The notes under the pieces are model-generated. The model was given only the letters and a program-made list of their open reading frames with translations. It made no database searches and was not told where the DNA came from. Shown piece after piece: positions 1 through 8,407 of a DNA stretch of 64,000 bases. The translations under genes were made by a program, and so were the position numbers. This DNA is from Nonomuraea turcica (GTDB lineage: Bacteria; Actinomycetota; Actinomycetes; Streptosporangiales; Streptosporangiaceae). The stretch spans positions 186,001 through 250,000 of the forward strand of contig NZ_JAUZQF010000003.1 of assembly GCF_030718205.1 (NCBI RefSeq), written 5' to 3'. How positions within the stretch are numbered: the stretch's first letter is position 1; each line of letters starts with the position of its first letter.

Positions 1-315
1 GGGCAGTCGCAGCCCGGCCGGCATCCGGAGGCGTGCGGTGTAGACGTCGGCCTCGGTTCGCCACGGGAACTCGCCGATGAACTCCGTACGGAAAGGCTCG
101 GGGAGGGAGTCGATGTGCGGCCAGTGCCGGGCGGAATGGATGGATTTGACGACGAAGGACCACGGACGGCCGCAGGTGGTGGTGCCGCTGACCCGGCGCA
201 GCCCGCCGCTGGACGGTGTGCCGGCCGCGTGGTCCATCGTCTCCACCCGGACGGAGGCCACCTCTGCACGCTCATCGTCCAGATATTTCCGTACAAGCGG
301 GGTGATCGGGGTCAT
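1..315 (-). CDS. Phosphotransferase-like protein, N-terminal part (cut by window edge)
   Basis: The gene reads leftward from an ATG at 315 and runs off the left edge, so only about 105 N-terminal residues are visible. They include a strand pattern around WSFVVKSIHS, then PHIDSLPEPFR, then FPWRTEADVYTARL and an LP near the cut. This K...W..E...Y...LP order is what the N-lobe of aminoglycoside/choline-kinase-like phosphotransferases shows, where the lysine binds ATP and the glutamate pairs with it. The catalytic loop would lie outside the window, so the family call is inferred. It is divergent from the LuxR regulator, with 41 bp between the starts. Confidence 0.5.
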   Translation of the reverse strand, partial: MTPITPLVRKYLDDERAEVASVRVETMDHAAGTPSSGGLRRVSGTTTCGRPWSFVVKSIHSARHWPHIDSLPEPFRTEFIGEFPWRTEADVYTARLRMPAGLRLP

Positions 316-356
316 GGGCACCACGGTCTCTTGCTCGGCACGATCCCGGGTAGAGC

Positions 357-2954
357 ATGGCCTACTCAAATCATCCCCCGTACCATCCCCATGTGCGCTC
401 CTCGTGGCCTTTCGCCGGCCGGGAAACCCAGCTCGCGGCCATCCGATCGGCGCTGGAATCCGGAGGCGCCGTCGTGGCCGGGCCGGCCGGCGCGGGCAAG
501 AGCCGCCTGGCGGCCGAGGCGCTGCGCGACACCGGCGGCGTGGCCTGGATCATGGCCACGGCCGCGGCCTCGGAGGTCCCGTTGGGCGCGATGGCACATC
601 TGCTGCCCGACCAGCCGCCCAGCGGCAACGTGATCCGCTGGGCCGCCGACGTCCTGCGGCGCGAGCACCAGGTGCTCATGGTGGACGACGCCCACCTGCT
701 GGATCCGGTGTCGGCCGCGCTGGTGCACCACATGGTGGCCGGTGGCCGGGCACGCGTGCTGGCGACGACGCGCAGCGGCGAGCGAGCACCCGACGCGGTG
801 ACGGCGCTGTGGAAGGACGACCTGCTGCCGCGCCTGGATCTGGCCCCGATGACGCTCAAGGAGACGGGGCTCGTCCTGGCCGGAGCGCTGGGCGGGCAGG
901 TGGAGGCCCCGACGGTCAGGCGCCTGTGGCGGGCGAGCGACGGCAACGCGCTGTTCCTGCGTGAGCTCGTGCTGGCCGGCGAGGCGGGCGGCGTGCTCGC
1001 CGAGCGGCACGGGGTGTGGCACTGGGTGGGCGAGGTCCCGGTGACGATGCGGCTGCGCGAGCTGATCGAGGGCCGGATCGGCGATGTCGACGCCGGTGAA
1101 CGGGCGGCGCTCGAACTGCTCGCCCACGGTGAGCCGCTGGCCGCGGACGTGCTGACCACGCTGGTCCCGCCGGCGACGCTGGGGCGGCTGGAGGATCGTC
1201 AGCTCGTGACCGTGTCCAGGCAGCGGATGATGGTACGGCTCGCGCACCCCCTCTACAGCGAGGTGATCCGGGCCGGGTGCGGCACGTTGCGCACCCGTGA
1301 AGTGCTGCGGAGTCTGGCCGACGCGGTCGAGGAGGCCGAGTCCCGCGGCGGCGAGGACGTGCTCCGGGTCGCGCTCTGGCGGCTCGACAGTGGGACGGCC
1401 GGCGACCCTGCCTTGCTCATCGAGGCCTGCCAGGTCGCGCGGAGCGTACGCGCGCTCGATCTGGCCGCCAGACTCGGGCGGGCCGCGCTGGCGGCCGGAG
1501 GAGGGCTCGCGGCGGTCACCGCGCTGGCCGCCGTGCTCAACTACGCCGACCGGTACGAAGAGTCGGAGGCGGTCCTGCGTGAGGTCGCGGGCGAGCCGCT
1601 CGACGACATGACGCGTGCCGAGCTGGTGTCCGTGCACGGGCTCAACCTCTTCTGGGGGTTCGGCCGGGAGGCCGAGGCGCGGGCCGCGCTGACGGACGCG
1701 TACGACACGATGACCGAGCCGGAGCCGCGCCAGGGCGTCCTGGTGATCAGAACCTCCGTCGAGCAGGCGATGGGCATGTTCGACGAGGTCAGGGCGACCG
1801 TGGAGCAGATCCGCCGGATAGGCCCGCTCAGCACCCGGCTCGAGATCGGCCTGGGGTCACTGGATGCGCGCCTCCTCATCCACGAGGGACGGGTTCGCCA
1901 GGCCATGGCCCGCGCCGGCGAAGGGCTCGACGCCGTCGACGCGCAGCCGGCGGGGCTGCCGGCACTCACGGCCGCCGTGGCGGACGCCGGCGTCGTCGCC
2001 GCCGTGGCGGCAGGTGATCTGGTGGCGGCGCGCAGGTTCGCAGACGCCGGATACCGCATCGGCGAGGATTATGTGAGCTGGGACCGCGCACTGGTCTTGT
2101 TCGGCACGTTACGCGCCTGGGTGTGCAGGCTCCAGGGCCGGCCTGCCGAGGCCGTCCGGCTGTGCAGGCAGGCGGCGGTGCGGCTGCGCGGCCGGACGCC
2201 GCAGGGCGCGTTGTGCCTGGCCGAGCTGGCTCACGCGTACGCCCTGACCGGTGACGTGGCCGCGGCGCGGGCCGCCATGGAGCTGGCCGGCGAGCTGGGC
2301 CGGCGCATCGGCTACCAGGTCGACTTCGCCTTCCGGTCGGCCCGGACGTGGATGCTCGCCGCCGCCGGTGACGTGGCCGGAGCGGTCGAGGCGGCGCTGG
2401 AGGCCGCCGACGCGGCGGACGGGCTGCCGGGTTACGAGCTGCACGCCCTGCACGACGCCGTCCGGCTCGGTGCCGCGGACCGGGCCGCGGAGCGGCTCAC
2501 CCGGCTGGCCGCGACCGTCGAAGGCGACCTGGCCCCGCTGTTCGCCCGGCACGCGGGTGCCATGGATGATCCCCAGGAGCTGGAGGCGGTGTCGCTCGCC
2601 TTCGAAGGGCTCGGCATGCTGCTGCACGCGGCGGAGGCGGCCGCCCAGTCGGCGGCGGCGTACGGGCGGCAAGGGATGGTGCGGCAGCAGCGAGCCGCGG
2701 AGACCCGCGCTTGGAAGCTGGCCCGCCGCTGCGCAGGCGCGCGTACTCCGGTGTTGACAGGCCTGGCCACGCCGGAGCTGACCCCCAGGCAGCGGCAGAT
2801 CGCCCACCTGGCCGCGTCCGGGATGAGCAACCAGGACATCGCCGACCAGCTGGTGCTCTCCCGGCGGACCGTCGCCAACACGCTGGTTCAGGTTTACGAG
2901 CGGACCGGCCTGAGCAACCGGACGGAGCTCGCCGAGCTGCTGTTCACCCTCTGA
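357..2954 (+). CDS. LuxR-family transcriptional regulator with N-terminal ATPase (LAL type)
   Basis: An 865-residue regulator. Near residue 40 is a Walker A loop (GPAGAGKSR) and near residue 110 a Walker B strand (VLMVDDAHLLD), typical of the AAA/STAND ATPase of LAL regulators. A long alpha-helical middle (about 330-790) resembles TPR-like sensor repeats. The last 60 residues are a LuxR HTH (LTPRQRQIAHLAASGMSNQDIADQLVLS), which binds DNA. Family knowledge says such proteins are ATP-dependent activators of catabolic or secondary-metabolism genes. A rare TTA leucine codon lies at 2109-2111 (codon 585). The exported GH97 and GH95 genes follow on the same strand, so they are plausible targets, but this is inference. 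The ATG at 357 has only a weak ribosome-binding site. Confidence 0.88.
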   Translation: MAYSNHPPYHPHVRSSWPFAGRETQLAAIRSALESGGAVVAGPAGAGKSRLAAEALRDTGGVAWIMATAAASEVPLGAMAHLLPDQPPSGNVIRWAADVLRREHQVLMVDDAHLLDPVSAALVHHMVAGGRARVLATTRSGERAPDAVTALWKDDLLPRLDLAPMTLKETGLVLAGALGGQVEAPTVRRLWRASDGNALFLRELVLAGEAGGVLAERHGVWHWVGEVPVTMRLRELIEGRIGDVDAGERAALELLAHGEPLAADVLTTLVPPATLGRLEDRQLVTVSRQRMMVRLAHPLYSEVIRAGCGTLRTREVLRSLADAVEEAESRGGEDVLRVALWRLDSGTAGDPALLIEACQVARSVRALDLAARLGRAALAAGGGLAAVTALAAVLNYADRYEESEAVLREVAGEPLDDMTRAELVSVHGLNLFWGFGREAEARAALTDAYDTMTEPEPRQGVLVIRTSVEQAMGMFDEVRATVEQIRRIGPLSTRLEIGLGSLDARLLIHEGRVRQAMARAGEGLDAVDAQPAGLPALTAAVADAGVVAAVAAGDLVAARRFADAGYRIGEDYVSWDRALVLFGTLRAWVCRLQGRPAEAVRLCRQAAVRLRGRTPQGALCLAELAHAYALTGDVAAARAAMELAGELGRRIGYQVDFAFRSARTWMLAAAGDVAGAVEAALEAADAADGLPGYELHALHDAVRLGAADRAAERLTRLAATVEGDLAPLFARHAGAMDDPQELEAVSLAFEGLGMLLHAAEAAAQSAAAYGRQGMVRQQRAAETRAWKLARRCAGARTPVLTGLATPELTPRQRQIAHLAASGMSNQDIADQLVLSRRTVANTLVQVYERTGLSNRTELAELLFTL

Positions 2955-3012
2955 CGGCCTGTTTGATCGGCGAAAGAGATCGGATCTCCTCCTGGCCATA
3001 CCGAAACGGAGG

Positions 3013-3029
3013 GTTTACGATCCGGAAAC
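3013..3029. promoter_or_regulatory. Candidate palindromic operator upstream of the GH97 gene
   Basis: The 17-mer GTTTACGATCCGGAAAC has outer arms GTTT/AAAC and inner CG/CG pairs placed symmetrically, with two mismatched pairs. It lies 31 bp before the GH97 start. A second short palindrome, GAGATC-g-GATCTC, is at 2976-2988. Both look like sites for a dimeric repressor; which protein binds is unknown. Confidence 0.35.
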
Positions 3030-3060
3030 AGGTCCGATGTATCCGGCTGCAGGAGCCCTC

Positions 3061-4935
3061 ATGCCGACCGCCACGCCGTTACGTCTGTGCGCCGCACTTC
3101 TCCTTTCCTTCTTCCTCCTCCCCGCCTCTCCCGCCCGGGCCGCCGAACAGAGCTGGAAGATCTCAGGTCTCCCCGGCGGCCCGGCGGCGGAGCTCGCGCT
3201 CGACTCGGACGCGGGCACGCTCACCCTGGCCGCCGAGCGCCACGGCGCCCGGGTCCTGGAGCCCAGCCCGGTCGGCCTCGTCACCGAGCGGGCCGACCTG
3301 TCCCAAGGGCTGCGCTTCTTGCACCGCAGCGAACGCGTGGTGACCGAGCACTACACCACCACCGTCGGCAAGCGGCTCAAGCGGTCGGCGCTCATGCGGG
3401 AGGCCACGTTCGCCTTCGAGAACGCTGTCGGCGCCCGGCTCGACCTGGTCGTCAGGGTCGCCGGGGACGGCGTCGCCTACCGGTATCAGTGGCCGGGCGA
3501 CCACGGGCCGGTCCTGCGCGAGACATCGGCGTTCACCCTCCGCCCGGACGCCACCGCCTGGTTGGCCCGGCACCGCCGCGACTACGAGAACCCCTTCGTC
3601 CAGTACACGGCGCAGAGCGCGCCCGCGGCCGACTTCATGGTGCCCGCCCTGTTCGAGACCGGCGGCGGCCACCTCCTGATCATCGAGTCGGCCCTGGACG
3701 GGGGCTACTCGGGGCCGCGGCTGACGCATGAGGAGGGCACCGGCACCTACCGGCTGCAACTGTGGGACCAGCAGGTCCAGGCCGCGGGGGAGACTCCGTG
3801 GCGGGTGCTGGTCATGGGGGACCTGGCCACGGTCACCGCGTCCACGCTGGTCGACGACCTCGCTCCTGACTCCGAGGTGCGCGACACCTCGTGGATCCGG
3901 CCCGGCCAGGTGCTCTGGACGTGGCTGGCGGGCGGCAGGGAGGCCGGGCAGAGCCTGGAGATCCAGAAGGGGTACGTCGACTACGCCGCCCAGCGCGGCT
4001 GGCCCTACGTGGCGGTGGACGCAGGCTGGTACTTCCTGCGGGACCAGTGGGACGTCACCGACCCCGACTGGCCGACGACCAGCTGGATGCCGCAACTCGT
4101 CGAGTACGGCCGCGGCAAGGGCGTGGAGATCCTGGTCTGGGTGCACTTCCGCGACCTGGACACCCCCGAGGAACGCGCCCTGTGGCTGCCCACGCTGAAC
4201 CGCTGGGGCGTACGCGGCGTCAAGATCGACTTCATGGACGCCGAGTCGCAGGAGCGGCTGCGCTGGTACGACGAGATCCTGCCCGCCACCGCCGCGAACC
4301 GGCTCCTGGTCAACTTCCACGGCTCGACCGTCCCCAAGGGCATCCACCGCACCTGGCCGCACGTGATGACCATGGAAGGCGTGCACGGCGGCGAGAAGCG
4401 CACGCTCACCACCGCGCACGTGACCACCCTGCCCTTCACCAGGAACGTGATCGGCTCCATGGACTACACGCCGATGGCCTTCCACCGGCCGAGCCGGCCC
4501 ACGTCCGACGCGCACGAGCTGGGGCTGGCGGTGACGTACGAGTCCGGCCTGCAGAACCTGGCCGGCACCGTCGAGTCCTACGAGGCCAGGCCCGAGGCCG
4601 AACGGTTCCTCGAGCAGGTGCCCACCGCCTGGGACGAGACGCGGTTGCTGTCCGGCCGCCCGGCCGACCACGTGGTGCTGGCCCGGCGCAGCGGCGACCG
4701 GTGGTTCATCGGGGCCGGAGTGTCCGGCGCGGCCCGCACGCTGGACGTCCCGCTGAGCATGCTCCACGGCCGGTGGCTGGTCGAGGTCGTCCGCGACGGC
4801 GCGAACGGCCTGGTACGGGAGAGCCACGTGATCGACGGGCCGCGCGACCGGCTGAGCGTGGCGGTGCCCGCCGAGGGCGGGTACGCGGCGATCGCCTGCC
4901 GCCGGCACGCCGCGATCACCACGTGCGACCGATAG
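3061..4935 (+). CDS. Exported glycoside hydrolase family 97 enzyme (alpha-galactosidase/alpha-glucosidase type)
   Basis: A 624-residue secreted enzyme. The ATG at 3061 is preferred over one 24 bp upstream because AGGAG (3051-3055) lies 5 nt before it and the resulting N-terminus is a clean signal peptide ending near SPARA. The N-terminal beta-sandwich is followed by a TIM barrel containing WTWLAGG, YPYV-like strand VAVDAGWYF and GVKIDFMD. GH97 has retaining members with an aspartate nucleophile and inverting members that use glutamates. Asp390 in KIDFMD fits the retaining nucleophile and Glu439 in MTMEG is the likely acid/base, which points to an alpha-galactoside-type substrate. Codon 7 is a rare TTA. 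A GH95 gene follows 48 bp downstream. Confidence 0.88.
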   Translation: MPTATPLRLCAALLLSFFLLPASPARAAEQSWKISGLPGGPAAELALDSDAGTLTLAAERHGARVLEPSPVGLVTERADLSQGLRFLHRSERVVTEHYTTTVGKRLKRSALMREATFAFENAVGARLDLVVRVAGDGVAYRYQWPGDHGPVLRETSAFTLRPDATAWLARHRRDYENPFVQYTAQSAPAADFMVPALFETGGGHLLIIESALDGGYSGPRLTHEEGTGTYRLQLWDQQVQAAGETPWRVLVMGDLATVTASTLVDDLAPDSEVRDTSWIRPGQVLWTWLAGGREAGQSLEIQKGYVDYAAQRGWPYVAVDAGWYFLRDQWDVTDPDWPTTSWMPQLVEYGRGKGVEILVWVHFRDLDTPEERALWLPTLNRWGVRGVKIDFMDAESQERLRWYDEILPATAANRLLVNFHGSTVPKGIHRTWPHVMTMEGVHGGEKRTLTTAHVTTLPFTRNVIGSMDYTPMAFHRPSRPTSDAHELGLAVTYESGLQNLAGTVESYEARPEAERFLEQVPTAWDETRLLSGRPADHVVLARRSGDRWFIGAGVSGAARTLDVPLSMLHGRWLVEVVRDGANGLVRESHVIDGPRDRLSVAVPAEGGYAAIACRRHAAITTCDR

Positions 4936-4983
4936 ACCTCCGATCTGCCATCCGACACACATCCGATGTATAGGTGCACCCTC

Positions 4984-7401
4984 ATGAAGAAACGGTTACT
5001 GGCAGGGCCGATCGCCCTCGCACTCGGCGCGGCGCTGACCGTGGTCCCGGCCACGCAGGCGCAGGCCGGGCACGCGGCGCAGCCGTACACGCTGTGGTAC
5101 GACGAGCCGGCCCCCGACTCCAACCAAGGCTGGGAGACCAGGTCGCTGCCGATCGGCAACGGCGCCATGGGCGCCACCGTGTTCGGCGGCGTGCAGGCCG
5201 AGCGGCTCCAATTCAACGACAAGACCCTGTGGACCGGCGGCCCCGGCGTCTCCGACTACACCTACGGCAACTGGGACGCCCCTCGGCCCGGCGCGCTGGA
5301 GGCCATCAGGGAGCGGATCTGGAAGGAAGGCGGCATCTCGCCCAATGACGTGCTGGCCGCGCTCGGGCACAAGTCGGACACGCCGCGACACCGCAGGTTC
5401 GGCGCGTACCAGAGCTTCGGCGACGTGCGCCTCGCCTTCCCCGAACTGCCGGCGCAGGTGGCGGACTACCGCAGGGAGCTGGACATCGCGCGCGGCGTGG
5501 CCGGCGTGTCGTTCACGGCCGGCGGCGTGCGCCACACCCGCGAGTACTTCGCCTCCGCGCCGGCCGGCGTGGTCGTGGCCCGGGTCACCGCCGACCGGCC
5601 CGGCGGGGTGACGTTCACCGCCAGGATCGCCGTGCCCGCCAACCGCTCGGCGACCGCCACGGCCGCCGGCGGCCGGGTCACCGTCAAGGGGGCGCTGACC
5701 AGCAACGCGATGGCGTACGAGGCCCAGCTCCAGGTCCTCAACCAGGGCGGGACCAGGACCGACAACTCCGACGGGACCGTCTCCGTGGCCGGCGCGGACT
5801 CCGTGGTCCTCATCCTCGGCACCGGCACCGACTACGCCCCCGACTACCCCACCTACAAGGGCGAGGACCCGCACGCCAAGCTCACGGCACGGGTCGACGC
5901 CGCCGCCGCACGCGGCTACGCCAAGCTGTTGTCCGCGCACCGGGCGGACCACGCCGCCCTGTTCGACCGGGTACGGCTGGACCTCGGCGGCAGCCTGCCC
6001 GCCGTGCCGACCGACGACCTGCTCGCCCAGTACGGCACCGCCCCGGCCGCGGACCGGGCGCTGGAGCAGCTCTTCTACCAGTACGGCCGCTACCTGCTGA
6101 TCGCCTCCTCCCGCCCCGGGTCGCTGCCGGCCAACCTCCAGGGCGTGTGGAACGTGCTCGAGGCCCCGCCATGGCAGGCGGACTACCACCTCAACATCAA
6201 CCTGCAGATGAACTACTGGCCGGCCGAGATGACCAACCTGGCCGAGCTGGCCGAACCCCTGCACACATACGTGGACGGGCTACGCGAACCCGGCCGGGTC
6301 ACCGCCAAGCAGATGTTCGGGGCGGACGGCTGGGTCGCCCACCACGCCTCGAATATCTTCGGCCACACCGGGGCATGGGACCATCCCGCCTACTTCTTCC
6401 CCGAGTCGGGCGCCTGGTTGTCCCTCCAGCTCTACGACCACTACCGGTTCACGCTGGACAAGCGGTTCCTGAAGCGGACCGCGTACCCGGTCATGAAGGA
6501 GACCGCGGCGTTCTGGCACGACTTCCTGCAGACCGACCCCAGGGACGGCAAGCTCGTCGCCATCCCCAGCCGATCTCCCGAGATCGGCCCCACCACGGCG
6601 GGGGCGGCGATGTCGCAGCAGATCCTCTGGCACCTGTTCACCGACCTGCGCGAGGCCGCGGAGCTGGTGGGCGACGAGAAGGAGGCGGCCGCCGCCGCCG
6701 ACGTGCTGGCCAAGCTCGACCCCGGCCTGCGGATCGGGAAGTGGGGGCAGCTGCAGGAGTGGAAGGAGGACATCGACGACCCGGCGGAGACCCACCGGCA
6801 CGTCTCCCACCTGTTCTCGGTGCACCCGGGGCGGCAGGTCTCGCCGCGTACGACGCCGGAGCTGGCGCAGGCGGCCAAGGTCTCGCTCAACGCCCGCACC
6901 GACGCGGGCACCGGCTGGAGCAAGGCCTGGAAGATCAACTTCTGGGCGCGGCTGCTCGACGGCGACCGGGCGCACAAGCTGCTGGCCGACCAGCTGAAGA
7001 CCAGCACGCTGGCCAACCTCTGGGATACGCACCCGCCGTTCCAGATCGACGGCAACTTCGGCGCCACCTCCGGCATGACGGAGCTGTTGCTGCAGAGCCA
7101 CCTCGGGGTGATCGACGTGCTGCCCGCGCTGCCCGCCGCCTGGGCCGACGGCAGCGTTTCCGGGCTGCGTGCCCGCGGCGGCCACACCCTCGGGCTGACG
7201 TGGGCGTCGAAGCGGTTGTCCGAGGCGCGGCTGACGGCCGATGAGGGCGGCACGGTCACCCTGCGGAGTGACGCGTTCCGCGGCGGGGTCCGGGTCACGA
7301 CGGATCGCGGGCGGCCGGTCGCGCACACCACGGATGGCGACATCGTGACCTTCCGTACCCGGCCCGGCGGGGACTACCGGATCGTGCCGGCCGGCCGGTA
7401 G
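4984..7401 (+). CDS. Exported glycoside hydrolase family 95 protein (alpha-L-fucosidase type)
   Basis: An 805-residue secreted enzyme with a Sec signal peptide ending near TQAQA. The start at 4984 has AGGTG 7 nt upstream; an ATG 18 bp earlier would put extra residues before the signal peptide. The N-terminal domain carries the GH95 hallmarks SLPIGNGAMGA and LQFNDKTLWTGGPG. The (alpha/alpha)6 barrel has NLQGVWN, NINLQMNYWPAE, PSRSPEIGP and QIDGNFGATSGM. In characterised 1,2-alpha-L-fucosidases the two Asn of the NxN strand, a Glu in the PEIGP-like segment and an Asp in the DGNFG segment form the catalytic set; all are present. Some GH95 members are L-galactosidases. Codon 5 is a rare TTA. Its partner is probably the GH97 enzyme just upstream. 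Confidence 0.92.
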   Translation: MKKRLLAGPIALALGAALTVVPATQAQAGHAAQPYTLWYDEPAPDSNQGWETRSLPIGNGAMGATVFGGVQAERLQFNDKTLWTGGPGVSDYTYGNWDAPRPGALEAIRERIWKEGGISPNDVLAALGHKSDTPRHRRFGAYQSFGDVRLAFPELPAQVADYRRELDIARGVAGVSFTAGGVRHTREYFASAPAGVVVARVTADRPGGVTFTARIAVPANRSATATAAGGRVTVKGALTSNAMAYEAQLQVLNQGGTRTDNSDGTVSVAGADSVVLILGTGTDYAPDYPTYKGEDPHAKLTARVDAAAARGYAKLLSAHRADHAALFDRVRLDLGGSLPAVPTDDLLAQYGTAPAADRALEQLFYQYGRYLLIASSRPGSLPANLQGVWNVLEAPPWQADYHLNINLQMNYWPAEMTNLAELAEPLHTYVDGLREPGRVTAKQMFGADGWVAHHASNIFGHTGAWDHPAYFFPESGAWLSLQLYDHYRFTLDKRFLKRTAYPVMKETAAFWHDFLQTDPRDGKLVAIPSRSPEIGPTTAGAAMSQQILWHLFTDLREAAELVGDEKEAAAAADVLAKLDPGLRIGKWGQLQEWKEDIDDPAETHRHVSHLFSVHPGRQVSPRTTPELAQAAKVSLNARTDAGTGWSKAWKINFWARLLDGDRAHKLLADQLKTSTLANLWDTHPPFQIDGNFGATSGMTELLLQSHLGVIDVLPALPAAWADGSVSGLRARGGHTLGLTWASKRLSEARLTADEGGTVTLRSDAFRGGVRVTTDRGRPVAHTTDGDIVTFRTRPGGDYRIVPAGR

Positions 7402-7437
7402 ACGGCACCCGATCGTCCCGGCCGGCCGGTAGACGGC
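7380..7437. repeat. Tandem duplication covering the end of the GH95 gene
   Basis: A 27-nt block (GATCGTg then CCGGCCGGCCGGTAGACGGC) at 7380-7406 recurs at 7411-7437 with one mismatch, a period of 31 bp. The first copy contains the TAG stop of the GH95 gene; the second copy is non-coding. This looks like a recent slippage or duplication event. Confidence 0.8.
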
Positions 7438-7479
7438 GCGGGGCCCGAGCCGATGGAGGCGGTCTCGGGACCCTGCCCT

Positions 7480-7508
7480 CTCCGGGCCCGGCATCCGCGG
7501 GCCCGGAG
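7480..7508. terminator. Strong GC hairpin downstream of the GH95 gene
   Basis: CTCCGGGCCCG (7480-7490) pairs perfectly with CGGGCCCGGAG (7498-7508) around a 7-nt loop. There is no T-tract, which is common for actinobacterial terminators. It separates the glycosidase pair from the protease gene downstream. Confidence 0.55.
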
Positions 7509-7543
7509 GGGGTAGGGGGTGCGCAGGGGGAAAGGAGGCCGTC

Positions 7544-8398
7544 ATGCAGCACAACGGCCTGCGTACCGCGGTTCTCCTCGGTGCGCTGTCCGCTTTGATC
7601 ATTCTGGTGGGGTGGTGGCTCGGCGGCGGGCGCGGGGTGCAGATTGCGGTCCTCGTCGCGCTCGCGAGCAACGCCGTCGCCTACTTCTTCTCGGACAAGA
7701 TCGCACTGTCGGCCATGCGCGCGCAGCCGGTCGGACAGTCCGACTGGCCGGAACTGCACAGGATGGTCCGCGAGCTGTCGGACCGGGCGGGCCAGCCCAT
7801 GCCACGGCTGTACATGTCGCCGATGCTGCAGCCCAACGCGTTCGCCACCGGCCGCAATCCTGAGCACGCGGCCGTCTGCGTGACCTACGGGATCACCCAC
7901 ATGCTGAACGAACGCGAGCTGCGCGCCGTCATTGGTCACGAGCTGTCGCACGTGTACAACCGCGACATCCTGATCTCCTCGGTCGCGGGCGCGCTGGCCA
8001 CGATGATCACCTACCTGGCTTACATGGTGGGGTTCTTCGGGGGCGGCGGCCGCAACAACAACGGGCCGGGGGTGTTCGGGGTGCTGGCGCTGATGATTCT
8101 CGGGCCGATGGCCGCCGCGATGATCCAGATGGCCATCTCGCGGGCGCGGGAGTACCAGGCGGACGAATCGGGCGCCCGGCTGACGCAGGACCCGCTGGGG
8201 CTGGCCAGCGCGCTGCGGAAGATCGATGCCGGTACGCGGCAGGTGCCGCTTCCGCAGAACGCCCGGCTGGAGTCGACTTCCCACCTCATGATCGCCAACC
8301 CGTTCCGCGGTGGCGGTCTCGGGCGGCTGTTCTCCACGCACCCGCCCATCGCCGATCGGATCCGCCGGCTGGAGTCCATGGCCGGGATCCAGGGCTGA
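7544..8398 (+). CDS. htpX: M48-family zinc metalloprotease, HtpX type
   Basis: A 284-residue membrane protease. Two hydrophobic segments at the N-terminus (about residues 8-46) are followed by the zinc site [10 protein letters not shown], which carries the HExxH motif in the usual HELSH form. Further membrane-like segments surround residues 145-190, and [11 protein letters not shown] supplies the third zinc ligand glutamate. HtpX removes damaged membrane proteins in stress. The length matches the family. The start has AAAGGAGG 5 nt upstream. The acyltransferase gene begins 9 nt after its stop, suggesting one transcript. Confidence 0.92.
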   Translation: MQHNGLRTAVLLGALSALIILVGWWLGGGRGVQIAVLVALASNAVAYFFSDKIALSAMRAQPVGQSDWPELHRMVRELSDRAGQPMPRLYMSPMLQPNAFATGRNPEHAAVCVTYGITHMLNERELRAVIGHELSHVYNRDILISSVAGALATMITYLAYMVGFFGGGGRNNNGPGVFGVLALMILGPMAAAMIQMAISRAREYQADESGARLTQDPLGLASALRKIDAGTRQVPLPQNARLESTSHLMIANPFRGGGLGRLFSTHPPIADRIRRLESMAGIQG

Positions 8399-8407
8399 TC
8401 GCGGGAA

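Noticed and set aside
366..1637. A long minus-strand reading frame opposite the LuxR gene
   Set aside because: It mirrors the third-position GC bias of the LuxR gene, has Arg/Gln/His-rich composition and no recognisable domain.
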